From Thiopseudomonas sp. (GTDB lineage Bacteria > Pseudomonadota > Gammaproteobacteria > Pseudomonadales > Pseudomonadaceae): DNA of 64,000 nucleotides. The translations under genes were made by a program, and so were the position numbers. Numbering within the stretch: the stretch's first letter is position 1; each line of letters starts with the position of its first letter. Under the pieces are notes generated by a model. That model searched no databases, was not told the origin of the DNA, and saw only the letters and a program-made list of their open reading frames with translations. The stretch is from the NCBI GenBank assembly GCA_023228985.1, contig JALOAC010000009.1, positions 1 to 64,000 on the forward strand, given 5' to 3'. Positions 8,106 through 17,146 of the stretch are shown one piece after another.

Positions 8106-11100
8106 TTAACTCAGCTTTTTCATTAACTCGCGCGCTTCCTGCTGCTGCTCATCATTACCTTCGCTTAGAACTTCTTCCAGAATATCCTTAGCACCCTCGC
8201 TGTCGCCCATATCAACATAGGCACGCGCTAAGTCAAGCTTAGTGGTGGTTTCATCTGTACCAGCAAGGAAGCTAAAGTCATCCTCTAGAGCTTCTTCCAG
8301 CGCAGCAAAGGTTGTACCTGTCGCTGGTTGTTCACCAAGCTCTACTTCCGGCTCTTCGCTGAGCTCACTTAGCTTAGCTAGCTCGTCCATTAAATTGCTG
8401 TCTAACTCTGGTGCTGCTTCCAAGTCTAACTCTGCTGTAAAATCAGCAGGTTCTTCAAAGTTTAACGTTTCTTCTAGGTCGCCAAAGTCAAAATCGTCCA
8501 GCGACTCACTTGGCAATTCCAGATCATCCAGAGTATCTAAACTAATGTCTTGCTCTGTTTTCTCGTCTGCTAGTGCCTCTGGCTGAGCAGATGTGAAGTC
8601 AATATCTAATGAATCAAGCTCAGCATCAAGCAGCTCATCAACCTCCATGCTGTCTTTTAAGGTTTCAGCCAGATCATCCATTTCAGCACTAATTTCATTG
8701 AAGTCAGATGACAAATCAGTAGTTTCAAGACTCAAGCCATCCTCTAAGTCACTGGCTGGCTCTTCAATAACTGAAAGATCAAAATCATCTGGCAGTTCAA
8801 AATCAAGCTTGGTTTCATCCTGCACTTCTTTAACAACTTCAGCAAACTCAGCATCTTCGATTTCGGTTAGCGTATCAAAGTCAAAGTCTTCAGCAACAAG
8901 CTCGTCTGCATCGACAAGATCACCAACTAAGTTTTCTGTAACATTAGGTGCTTCTGTGTCTTGCGGCTCAGTCGAAGCTAGCAACTCTGCATCAAGCTCA
9001 TCAAAGTCAGGCAGCTCAAATTCTGGTGTCTCTAAAGGCTGCTCTGCAGCTGGCTCTTTTACGTCCGGTGCATCATTCAGGGTCAACGACAGCTCGTCCA
9101 AATCAAACAGTGCTTTTTCTACCTGCCCTGCTTCTTCGCTTACCAAGTCATCGTTCAACTCATCAAATAAATCATCAGACAGCTCATTTACCGACTGCTC
9201 ATCAAACTTAGGCTCTGCGAATGTATCAATGTTAAATTCAGGCGAGTCTAGTTCAAGATCGTCTAGGCTTATCTCTGAATCTTCAACATGACTGATAGTG
9301 GAAGTGCCGTTTTCAACCAGATGCGGATAGCGCGACTTTACTGCTTCTATCTCACCAGGTGCCACGCCCATTTCAACCAACTCATTGAGCTGGCGTGTAA
9401 AACCGTTTTTATCTTCAAGATCGGCCAAAACCTCAAGCAGCTTGAAGCGTAAATCAGCGCGCTGTGGCTTTTTATCAATCGCTTGCATTAGTACATCTGC
9501 TGCCTGATTGAAACGACCGTAAGCAATATAGTTATCAGCTTCCGCTATTGCATTCACGGATTCTGCAGAAACTTCCAGCCCTGCTCCTTGCGTAGTTTTA
9601 ACTGTGTCAAAGTCTGCAAAATCAGACAATGGCTCCGCTACAGGCAATTCCTCATCGGTATCAGCTGTAAAGCTTGAGATTAAATCATCAGCCTCTGGCT
9701 TATCTGCGCTTGCTGAAGCGGCTGCTAAGCTTAGTTCTTTGGCTTTTTTCTTACGACGCGAGGCCGACATCAGCAGCAACAATAGCAACAGTAATGAACC
9801 GCCCCCTACTGCAGGCATGAATAATGGATTCTCCATTAGTTCGTCAATCAGCGACTGCTCAGGGCTTGGTATTTCTTGCAGAGGTGGAACTACAGCCTGC
9901 GGCTTAGGTGCATCTACTGCGGGCTTTTCTGTTACTTGCTCTACTACCGGCTCTGCCTCTACTGCAGGTTCTACTGTAGGCTCTGCTACCAGTGTGGTTT
10001 CAGTAGGCTGCTCTATTGTTGGCTCAGCGTCCGACGCAGTTTCTACGAACTGTTCCTCAGCAACGTCTGCTGCCTCAACAACTTCAGGCTCTTCAGTAAC
10101 TTGCTGCTGCTCAGTGAGTGCATCAAGGTGCTGCAAGCTGGCTAATTGTGTGTTTTTTAGCTCAATCAGCTGCTGCAATTTATCTAGTTGGCTATTGAGC
10201 TCAGCAACACGGTCTTGTAAATCTGTATTTTCACGTAAGCTCGAGTCCAGCGTCTCTTTAGCTTCGGTCAGCTGTGCAAGCAAAGCTGCACTACTGTCTT
10301 GACCGCGCTCACTACCGATAGCTGCTTGCCCAGTATCGCTTGCAACCAGACGTAAAGTATCCTGCTGCTCAACTTTGGCCGGCGCTGCATCTGCGGTGGT
10401 GCGATGACGAGCATCAAGCTGCTTTACCGATGCAGCTGCTTCAGGAGCACTTGCGGTTTGTGTGGAAATTTGTGCTTTAACTTCTGCAATAGCTGCACTT
10501 TTGCTGCGCTTTTGAATTTGCGCATCATCCGGCAAAGTTAAAACCTGCCCGGCTTTCAATCTATTAATGTCACCATTAACAAAGGCTTGCGGATTGAGAT
10601 CGCGAATGGCCAACATAGTCTGCTGAGTTGTGGTGCTGCCGCCAACACGCGATGCGATTGACCATAGAGTGTCATTGCGCTCAACACGGTACTGATTGTC
10701 ACCGCTGGCTGTAACACGTCGCGGACTAGCAGGTGTTGCTTTTCTTGCTGGAGCTGGCTGTTTGACTGCTTTGGGAGCAGTGGTTGCTGGCTGATACACA
10801 ATCTCTTGCGGAGTGTACATGGGTGGATCAAGCAGCAAGGTGTATTCACGCAGTACACGACCGTTAGGCCAGAGTAGCTCAACTAAGAAATTCAGATAAG
10901 GTTCGCGCACCGACCGCTCACTGGTAACCCGCACCACGCTTCTTCCGCTTGCGCTAATAATTGGTGTGAACTTCAGGTTGGTAAGGAAAAACTGACGCTC
11001 TACACCTGCACGGGAAAACTCTTCAGAGGAAGCTAGCTGTGATTTAATTTCTAATGCTGTTAATCCCCCAACTTCTAAAAGCTCAATTTCAGCTTCCAAA

Positions 11101-11216
11101 GGTTGATTCAAAGAAGATTTGACAGAGACATTACCTAAACCAAGCGCATGTGCAACGCCAGATGTAAGTGCAGTAGCGGCTGCAACAGCCAAAACCAGTT
11201 TACGAACCCGAAGCAT
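8106..11216 (-). CDS. fimV: FimV-type pilus assembly / polar hub protein
   Basis: FimV is an inner-membrane protein with a peptidoglycan-binding LysM domain; in Pseudomonas it supports type IV pilus secretin assembly and twitching. This 1036-residue version has a signal sequence (about 1-24), the conserved periplasmic FimV domain starting LGLGNVSVKSSLNQPLEAEI, a LysM motif (about 173-226, YRVERNDTLWSIASRVGG), a coiled coil (about 310-360), a Pro/Glu/Val-rich linker, one membrane helix (about 465-485), and a very acidic cytoplasmic region. It ends with the conserved TPR-like motif KLDLARAYVDMGD. It lies between asd and truA, as in Pseudomonas. Confidence 0.95.
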   Translation of the reverse strand: MLRVRKLVLAVAAATALTSGVAHALGLGNVSVKSSLNQPLEAEIELLEVGGLTALEIKSQLASSEEFSRAGVERQFFLTNLKFTPIISASGRSVVRVTSERSVREPYLNFLVELLWPNGRVLREYTLLLDPPMYTPQEIVYQPATTAPKAVKQPAPARKATPASPRRVTASGDNQYRVERNDTLWSIASRVGGSTTTQQTMLAIRDLNPQAFVNGDINRLKAGQVLTLPDDAQIQKRSKSAAIAEVKAQISTQTASAPEAAASVKQLDARHRTTADAAPAKVEQQDTLRLVASDTGQAAIGSERGQDSSAALLAQLTEAKETLDSSLRENTDLQDRVAELNSQLDKLQQLIELKNTQLASLQHLDALTEQQQVTEEPEVVEAADVAEEQFVETASDAEPTIEQPTETTLVAEPTVEPAVEAEPVVEQVTEKPAVDAPKPQAVVPPLQEIPSPEQSLIDELMENPLFMPAVGGGSLLLLLLLLMSASRRKKKAKELSLAAASASADKPEADDLISSFTADTDEELPVAEPLSDFADFDTVKTTQGAGLEVSAESVNAIAEADNYIAYGRFNQAADVLMQAIDKKPQRADLRFKLLEVLADLEDKNGFTRQLNELVEMGVAPGEIEAVKSRYPHLVENGTSTISHVEDSEISLDDLELDSPEFNIDTFAEPKFDEQSVNELSDDLFDELNDDLVSEEAGQVEKALFDLDELSLTLNDAPDVKEPAAEQPLETPEFELPDFDELDAELLASTEPQDTEAPNVTENLVGDLVDADELVAEDFDFDTLTEIEDAEFAEVVKEVQDETKLDFELPDDFDLSVIEEPASDLEDGLSLETTDLSSDFNEISAEMDDLAETLKDSMEVDELLDAELDSLDIDFTSAQPEALADEKTEQDISLDTLDDLELPSESLDDFDFGDLEETLNFEEPADFTAELDLEAAPELDSNLMDELAKLSELSEEPEVELGEQPATGTTFAALEEALEDDFSFLAGTDETTTKLDLARAYVDMGDSEGAKDILEEVLSEGNDEQQQEARELMKKLS

Positions 11217-11462
11217 ATAGTCTTATCCCTTTTTCACTTTCCGAGCAATACGGAGATGCTTGAAGTGGCTGTTTTGCCTGTATTGATACCAGCCTGCTAT
11301 ACGCAAAGCTAGAATCATTCTTCAATTCTTATAGTAAGTATCTTTTACAGTTGAAGTTTTATCAATAACTAATCACGTCTCTTGCGCTGTTTTTCCTGCG
11401 CTTTGCCCCAGAATTGGACTTACTGCACACATTAGCAACCAGCAAACTCTTTATTAAGCTTA
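11217..11462. other. fimV upstream region
   Basis: This non-coding stretch precedes fimV on the minus strand and must carry its promoter. No single promoter match stands out. The asd gene ends beyond a terminator to the right, so fimV is probably transcribed independently. Confidence 0.4.
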
Positions 11463-11500
11463 AAATAAAAGGCTGCTATGGAAGAAGCAGCCTTTTATTT
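11463..11500 (-). terminator. Rho-independent terminator after asd
   Basis: A perfect inverted repeat, AAATAAAAGGCTGCT and AGCAGCCTTTTATTT, surrounds an 8-base loop just downstream of the asd stop. The GC core is AGCAGCC/GGCTGCT and the flank gives a T-rich tail on the minus strand. The symmetry would let it work in both directions. Confidence 0.88.
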
Positions 11501-11511
11501 AATAATGTGAA

Positions 11512-12624
11512 CTAGCGCTCAAGCAGAATACGTAGCATCCGTCGCAAAGGTTCTGCAGCGCCCCATAACAATTGGTCACCTACAGTAAAGGCACCCAAAT
11601 AATGTGAGCCCATATTCAGTTTGCGCAAGCGCCCTACTGGCACATTCAAAGTGCCGGTTACCGCTGTTGGGGTAAGTTCTTTCATCGTAATGTCGCGCTG
11701 ATTAGGAATCAGCTTAACCCAAGGGTTGTGCTGACTAATGAGCTGTTCAATATCAGCCATAGGTACATCTTTGTTCAGTTTGATGGTTAATGCCTGGCTG
11801 TGACAACGCATGGCACCAACACGCACACAGATACCATCCACATGAATAGGGTTTTTAAAACGACCCAGCACTTTGTTCGTTTCTGCTTGTGCTTTCCACT
11901 CTTCACGGCTCTGACCATTTGGCAGCGCGCTATCAATCCAAGGGATAAGACTGCCAGCCAAAGGTACGCCAAAGTTTTGCGCAGGCATGTCTTCACTACG
12001 CTGCGCCAAGGCTACTTTGCGATCGATATCTAGAATCGCAGCAGCTGGATTAGCTAAGTCTTCAGCAACGGCATCATGGATGTAGCCCATCTGACTCAAC
12101 AGCTCACGCATGTTTTGTGCGCCGGCACCACTGGCTGCTTGGTAGGTCATAGCGCTCATCCACTCTATTAAACCAGCCTCAAACAAGCCGCCCAGTCCCA
12201 TCAGCATTAGGCTGACAGTACAGTTGCCGCCAACGTAGTTTTTTACGCCGCCTTCTAATGCTTGATCTATTACTTTACGGTTTACGGGATCCAGCACGAT
12301 GACAGAATCATCGTTCATGCGCAGCGCAGAGGCTGCATCAATCCAGTAACCGTCCCAACCTGCTTCACGCAGTTTCGGAAATACTTCATTGGTGTAGTCG
12401 CTGCCCTGACAGGTCAAAATAACATCCAAACCTTTAAGCTCGTTGATGTCATAAGCATCTTTCAGCGCGGGAGCATCTTTACCGATCGCCGGCCCTTGCC
12501 CGCCCACATTCGAGGTCGTAAAGAAAATTGGCTCGATCAGTTCAAAGTCACGTTCTTCCAGCATCCGCTGCATTAGCACAGAACCAACCATGCCACGCCA
12601 ACCAACAAGTCCTACACGTTTCAT
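11512..12624 (-). CDS. asd: Aspartate-semialdehyde dehydrogenase
   Basis: Asd reduces aspartyl phosphate to aspartate semialdehyde, the branch point to lysine, diaminopimelate, methionine and threonine. The 370-residue protein has the N-terminal NADP loop VGLVGWRGMVGS and the catalytic Cys135 in GGNCTVSLMLMG. Length and sequence are of the Gram-negative type. It lies 91 bases downstream of leuB on the same strand and ends in a strong terminator. Confidence 0.97.
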   Translation of the reverse strand: MKRVGLVGWRGMVGSVLMQRMLEERDFELIEPIFFTTSNVGGQGPAIGKDAPALKDAYDINELKGLDVILTCQGSDYTNEVFPKLREAGWDGYWIDAASALRMNDDSVIVLDPVNRKVIDQALEGGVKNYVGGNCTVSLMLMGLGGLFEAGLIEWMSAMTYQAASGAGAQNMRELLSQMGYIHDAVAEDLANPAAAILDIDRKVALAQRSEDMPAQNFGVPLAGSLIPWIDSALPNGQSREEWKAQAETNKVLGRFKNPIHVDGICVRVGAMRCHSQALTIKLNKDVPMADIEQLISQHNPWVKLIPNQRDITMKELTPTAVTGTLNVPVGRLRKLNMGSHYLGAFTVGDQLLWGAAEPLRRMLRILLER

Positions 12625-12715
12625 ACGACTACACCTTTGTTAAATTAATACGCCTAACGGGTACAGTATTATTCCCTGCCAACCCGTTAGACAAACGTTC
12701 TAATCGTTAATTTAA

Positions 12716-13798
12716 TTAGAGCTTTTCCAATGCTGCCACTACAGCATCACCCATTTCAGCCGTGCCTACTTTGCGCATACCTGCAGACATAATATCGCCA
12801 GTACGCAAACCTTGATCTAACACATCGCTAACAGCTTTCTCTATAGCCTCGGCGGCTTGTGATTGATCAAAGCTGTAACGCAACATCATGGAAACCGACA
12901 AAATGGTTGCCAATGGATTAGCTAAGCCTTGGCCCGCAATATCAGGCGCTGAACCATGACAAGGTTCATACATACCTTTATTGTTGGCATCTAAAGAAGC
13001 CGATGGCAGCATGCCAATTGAGCCAGTGAGCATGGAGGCTTCATCTGACAAAATATCACCGAACAGGTTATCGGTGACCACTACATCAAACTGCTTGGGT
13101 GCACGTACTAGCTGCATTGCAGCGTTATCGACGTACATATGGCTCAGCTCAACATCTGGATAATCCTTAGCTACTTCTTCAACCACTTCGCGCCATAGAC
13201 GACTGGATTCTAGCACATTTGCCTTGTCCACGGAGCAAAGCTTCTGATTACGCAAGCGTGCCATATCAAAGCCCACTTTAGCAATACGGCGGATCTCACT
13301 TTCGCTGTAGGGTAAGGTATCAAAGGCTTTACGCTCGCCGTTATCTAGGATTATGGTATCGCGAGGGGTGCCAAAATAAATACCGCCAGTCAATTCGCGG
13401 ACAATTAGAATATCCAAACCAGAGACTACTTCAGGCTTAAGGCTGGAGGCGTCTGCGAGCTGCGGATACAGAATCGCAGGACGCAAGTTGGCAAACAAAC
13501 CCAGCTCGGAACGGATTTTTAACAAACCGCGCTCAGGGCGAATGCTTTTATCGATGGTGTCCCACTTAGGGCCGCCCACCGCGCCAAGCAGTACCGCATC
13601 TACTTCGCGAGCTAACGCCAGCGTTGAGTCGGCTAGGGGTACGCCGTGCTTATCAATCGCTGCGCCACCGAGTTCGCCATCAACCAACTCTAAGCCAAGG
13701 TTGTATTTGCTGTTGGCAAGGTTAAGTACTTTCACCGCTTCAGCGATGATTTCAGGACCGATACCGTCACCGGGTAATACTAAAACTTTTTTTGTCAT
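12716..13798 (-). CDS. leuB: 3-isopropylmalate dehydrogenase
   Basis: LeuB oxidises and decarboxylates 3-isopropylmalate, the third step of leucine synthesis. The 360-residue protein begins KKVLVLPGDGIGPEI, has the substrate-binding region RPERGLLKIRSELGLFANLRP, and the metal and NAD region DNLFGDILSDEASML and EPCHGSAPDIAGQG. It follows leuC-leuD with a 258-base gap filled by a REP doublet, so polarity between leuD and leuB may be altered. Length is standard. Confidence 0.97.
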   Translation of the reverse strand: MTKKVLVLPGDGIGPEIIAEAVKVLNLANSKYNLGLELVDGELGGAAIDKHGVPLADSTLALAREVDAVLLGAVGGPKWDTIDKSIRPERGLLKIRSELGLFANLRPAILYPQLADASSLKPEVVSGLDILIVRELTGGIYFGTPRDTIILDNGERKAFDTLPYSESEIRRIAKVGFDMARLRNQKLCSVDKANVLESSRLWREVVEEVAKDYPDVELSHMYVDNAAMQLVRAPKQFDVVVTDNLFGDILSDEASMLTGSIGMLPSASLDANNKGMYEPCHGSAPDIAGQGLANPLATILSVSMMLRYSFDQSQAAEAIEKAVSDVLDQGLRTGDIMSAGMRKVGTAEMGDAVVAALEKL

Positions 13799-13929
13799 TT
13801 CATTTCTCGCCTAGGGCTATAGCCCGTGTTTATAAATTCGAAGTGCCGCCTGAAAATCCGCTTCGTGCAAACGTTACGCTCCAACAAAAGCAAACCAGTC
13901 ATGCTGAGTTTCCAAGTGGCACAGTGCAG

Positions 13930-14045
13930 TGTGGGACCTGACTTGTCAGGGAACCAAAATCTGCCTAAGCACCAAACCAAAAACCCAACCACTGACCTTG
14001 CCCTGCTTTAAAAGCAAAAGCTTCCCCGACAAGTCGGGTCCCACA
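13930..14045. repeat. REP doublet (REPIN-like hairpin element), copy 2
   Basis: The left arm starts at 13930 with TGTGGGACCTGACTTG and the right arm (14020-14045) is its near inverse, ending GGGTCCCACA. The right arm is identical to that of the copy at 75-180, and the left arms differ by one base over the first 26. The intervening loop is only partly similar. It sits between leuD and leuB, a typical extragenic REP location. Confidence 0.82.
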
Positions 14046-14056
14046 AGAGCGGGCTT

Positions 14057-14707
14057 TTACTGGCTCAGTGCACCAAACAACCAAGGGTACTGCTGCTGGT
14101 AGCCCACTTCAAATGCGCGAATTTCATCGGCATCTTGCAGCGTCAAACCAATGTCGTCCAAGCCGTTAAGCAAGCAATGCTTACGGAACGCATCTACCTC
14201 AAAGTCATAGCTCACACCATCATCACGAATCACTTTCTGCTCAGCCAAATCAATCGTTAACTGATAACCCTCATTGGCTTCAACCAAACCCATCAGCTCA
14301 TCCACAACTTTCTGTGGCAAAACAATGGGTAACAAACCATTCTTAAAGCTGTTGTTATAGAAAATATCCGCAAAGCTTGGCGCGATAATGGCGCGAAAAC
14401 CGTACTCATCCAACGCCCATGGCGCGTGTTCACGGCTAGAGCCGCAGCCAAAGTTTTCCTGCGCGAGCAAAATACTTGCCCCCTGATAACGTGGTAGATT
14501 CAGCACAAACTCCTGATTCACAGGACGCACACTGTTATCCATGCCCGGCTGACCTTCATCCAAGTAGCGCCACTCATCAAACAGGTTCTCACCGAAACCA
14601 GTGCGCTTGATGGATTTTAAAAACTGCTTGGGAATAATCTGATCCGTATCCACGTTGGCGCGATCCAAGGGCGCGACCAAACCCTGATGCTGGGTAAAGG
14701 CTTTCAT
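14057..14707 (-). CDS. leuD: 3-isopropylmalate dehydratase small subunit
   Basis: LeuD is the swivel-domain subunit that pairs with LeuC to isomerise 2-isopropylmalate to 3-isopropylmalate. The 216-residue protein shows the conserved DRANVDTDQIIPKQFL and the substrate-loop motif NFGCGSSREHAPWAL. Its ATG overlaps the leuC stop by one base (TAATG), which couples production of the two subunits. Confidence 0.97.
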   Translation of the reverse strand: MKAFTQHQGLVAPLDRANVDTDQIIPKQFLKSIKRTGFGENLFDEWRYLDEGQPGMDNSVRPVNQEFVLNLPRYQGASILLAQENFGCGSSREHAPWALDEYGFRAIIAPSFADIFYNNSFKNGLLPIVLPQKVVDELMGLVEANEGYQLTIDLAEQKVIRDDGVSYDFEVDAFRKHCLLNGLDDIGLTLQDADEIRAFEVGYQQQYPWLFGALSQ

Positions 14708-16140
14708 TATTCTGCTCCTTGTAAAAGTTCACGCACATCAACGAAGTGACCGGTCACCGCGGCGGCGGCGGCCATGGCTGGGCTGACCAAGTGCGTGCGT
14801 CCGCCATTGCCCTGACGGCCTTCAAAGTTACGGTTAGAGGTCGAGGCGCAATGCTCACCGCTGCCCAGTTTGTCGGGGTTCATCGCCAAACACATGGAGC
14901 AGCCCGGCTCGCGCCATTCAAAACCTGCCTCAAGGAAAATCTTATCCAAACCTTCTTGCTCGGCCTGCTGTTTGACCAAGCCAGAGCCTGGCACCACCAA
15001 CGCTTGAATCACGCTGCTGGCGACTTTACGGCCTTTGGCGACTTCTGCCGCCGCACGCAAGTCTTCAATACGCGAGTTGGTGCACGAACCAATAAAAATA
15101 CGGTCCAGTTTAATGTCTGTAATGGCTTGATTCGCGGTTAAGCCCATGTACTTCAGCGCCCGCTCAATCGAACCCTTTTTAACCGGATCCGCCTCTTGCG
15201 CCGGATCAGGCACATTGGCATCCACAGGCAACACCATCTCAGGTGACGTACCCCAGCTCACTTGTGGCTTGATGTCTTCGGCGCGCATTTCAATCACAGT
15301 GTCAAAGTGGGCATCGGCATCAGATACCAAATCCTGCCACACCTTCACTGCTGCATCCCAGTCCGCGCCTTTTGGCGAATAAGGACGGCCTTTAACGTAC
15401 TCGATGGTCTTCTCATCCACCGCCACCATGCCGACACGAGCACCGGCTTCAATGGACATATTACACAGGGTCATGCGCCCTTCCATCGACAAGGCTTCAA
15501 TCGCACTGCCGGCAAACTCAAGCGCGTGGCCGTTACCACCAGCGGTACCGATTTTGCCAATAATCGCCAACACAATGTCTTTAGCGGTCACACCAAAGGG
15601 CAGTTCACCCTCAACACGCACCTGCATGTTCTTCATTTTCTTCGCCACTAGGCACTGCGTCGCCAACACATGTTCAACTTCCGAAGTACCAATACCGTGC
15701 GCCAAAGCACCAAACGCACCGTGGGTTGAGGTGTGGGAGTCACCACAAACAATGGTCATGCCCGGCAAGGTCGCGCCCTGCTCTGGACCAATAACGTGGA
15801 CAATGCCCTGACGAATATCATTCATCGGGAATTGCAAAATACCGAAACTGTTGCAGTTATCATCCAAAGTCCGCACCTGAATACGCGAGACTTCATCCGC
15901 AATGGCATCAATACCGCCAGCGCGCTCTGCCTTAGTGGTCGGCACGTTGTGATCTGGCGTGGCAATGTTAGCGTCAATGCGCCAAGGTTGACGATTGGCC
16001 AAACGCAACCCTTCAAACGCCTGCGGCGAGGTCACTTCGTGTAAAATATGGCGGTCAATGTAAATCAGCGAAGAGCCATCGTCGCGGCGCTTCACTTCAT
16101 GCATTTCCCAGAGTTTATCGTAGAGTGTTTTTCCAGCCAT
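14707..16140 (-). CDS. leuC: 3-isopropylmalate dehydratase large subunit
   Basis: LeuC is the aconitase-type catalytic subunit with a [4Fe-4S] cluster. The 477-residue protein has the cluster cysteine motifs GSCTNSRIEDL (about 351) and EPGCSMCLAMNPD (about 411), together with CGDSHTSTHGAFG in the first half. It begins ETL-type as MAGKTLYDKLWEMHEV. It is divergent from a LysR-type regulator across a 133-base promoter region, which suggests that regulator controls leuCD. Confidence 0.97.
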   Translation of the reverse strand: MAGKTLYDKLWEMHEVKRRDDGSSLIYIDRHILHEVTSPQAFEGLRLANRQPWRIDANIATPDHNVPTTKAERAGGIDAIADEVSRIQVRTLDDNCNSFGILQFPMNDIRQGIVHVIGPEQGATLPGMTIVCGDSHTSTHGAFGALAHGIGTSEVEHVLATQCLVAKKMKNMQVRVEGELPFGVTAKDIVLAIIGKIGTAGGNGHALEFAGSAIEALSMEGRMTLCNMSIEAGARVGMVAVDEKTIEYVKGRPYSPKGADWDAAVKVWQDLVSDADAHFDTVIEMRAEDIKPQVSWGTSPEMVLPVDANVPDPAQEADPVKKGSIERALKYMGLTANQAITDIKLDRIFIGSCTNSRIEDLRAAAEVAKGRKVASSVIQALVVPGSGLVKQQAEQEGLDKIFLEAGFEWREPGCSMCLAMNPDKLGSGEHCASTSNRNFEGRQGNGGRTHLVSPAMAAAAAVTGHFVDVRELLQGAE

Positions 16141-16273
16141 GGGACTTTCCTCATTGGTTGCTGCAACGGCAGCTTAAACGAAACTTTCTTATGTATTGCA
16201 TGCTAAGTCGATTAAAGCTATAACTCCAATGGTTATTTTTTATAATATGAATTCCAAACAGGAATAGATAACC
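16141..16273. promoter_or_regulatory. Divergent leuC / LysR control region
   Basis: This 133-base gap separates the divergent starts of leuC and the LysR gene. LysR proteins usually bind between such divergent genes. AT-rich sequence around 16225-16250 (TTTTTTATAATATG) could hold the -10 element of the regulator gene. No operator was assigned with confidence. Confidence 0.5.
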
Positions 16274-17146
16274 ATGGATCTCGCTAACCTGCACACCTTT
16301 ATCGCCATCGCCGAACAGGGCAGCTTTTCCTTAGCGGGTCAGCAGCTGCATATTACCCAACCAGCGGTCAGCAAGCGCCTAGCCACACTAGAAGAGCAAC
16401 TGGGTGTGCGCTTATTTGATCGCATGGGCCGCGAAGTCACCCTGACCCAAGCCGGGCAAACGCTACTGCCGCGCGCCTACCGCATTGTCAATGAACTGGA
16501 AGACAGCAAACGTGCCTTGAGCAATCTTAGCGGCACTGTGAGTGGGCGTTTAAGTCTAGCCACCAGTCACCACATCGGCCTAAGACGCTTGCCGCCTATT
16601 TTGCGCCGCTTCACCAAGGAGCACCCAGAGGTCGTGCTGGATATACGTTTTTTAGATTCAGAAGTAGCGTACAACGATGTGCTGCAAGGGCGTTGTGAAC
16701 TGGCATTGATCACCCTGTCGCCACAGCATGTTGAACACCTAGAAAGCGTTAAAGTCTGGCAGGACGACCTAGTATTTGTGGTTGCACCCGAACATCCGTT
16801 AAGCCACAAAAAACAAATTAACTTACAGGATCTCAGTGATTACCCAGCTGTTTTCCCCGGCAGCCAAACCTTCACCAGCAAAATCGCCTTGAAACTGTTT
16901 GCGGACGCCGGACTCACACCCAACATCAGCATGCATACCAACTACATGGAAACCATAAAAATGATGGTATCAATTGGCTTGGCTTGGAGCGTGCTGCCAC
17001 GCACCATGCTGGATGAGGAATTGGTCGAGCTGGATATGCCAGACATCCAGCTCAGCCGCGACTTGGGTTACATAGTGCACAAGGAGCGCACCCTCTCCAA
17101 TGCCGCTAACGCTTTTATGATGCTATTGAGCGAGCTTAGCTCTTAA
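16274..17146 (+). CDS. LysR-type transcriptional regulator
   Basis: This 290-residue protein has the N-terminal winged helix-turn-helix of LysR regulators (about 1-60, MDLANLHTFIAIAEQGSFSL, then QPAVSKRLATLEEQLGVRLFDR) and a periplasmic-binding-protein-like effector domain (about 90-290). It is transcribed away from leuC, the arrangement seen in Pseudomonas, so control of leucine genes is plausible; the effector is not evident. Its stop overlaps the stop of the convergent chemoreceptor gene in a shared TTAA. Confidence 0.92.
   Translation: MDLANLHTFIAIAEQGSFSLAGQQLHITQPAVSKRLATLEEQLGVRLFDRMGREVTLTQAGQTLLPRAYRIVNELEDSKRALSNLSGTVSGRLSLATSHHIGLRRLPPILRRFTKEHPEVVLDIRFLDSEVAYNDVLQGRCELALITLSPQHVEHLESVKVWQDDLVFVVAPEHPLSHKKQINLQDLSDYPAVFPGSQTFTSKIALKLFADAGLTPNISMHTNYMETIKMMVSIGLAWSVLPRTMLDEELVELDMPDIQLSRDLGYIVHKERTLSNAANAFMMLLSELSS

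Noticed and set aside
8242..10302. Long Ser-rich plus-strand frames opposite fimV (up to 232 codons)
   Set aside because: They are the antisense of the acidic Asp/Glu/Leu-rich FimV region; composition alone explains the lack of stops.
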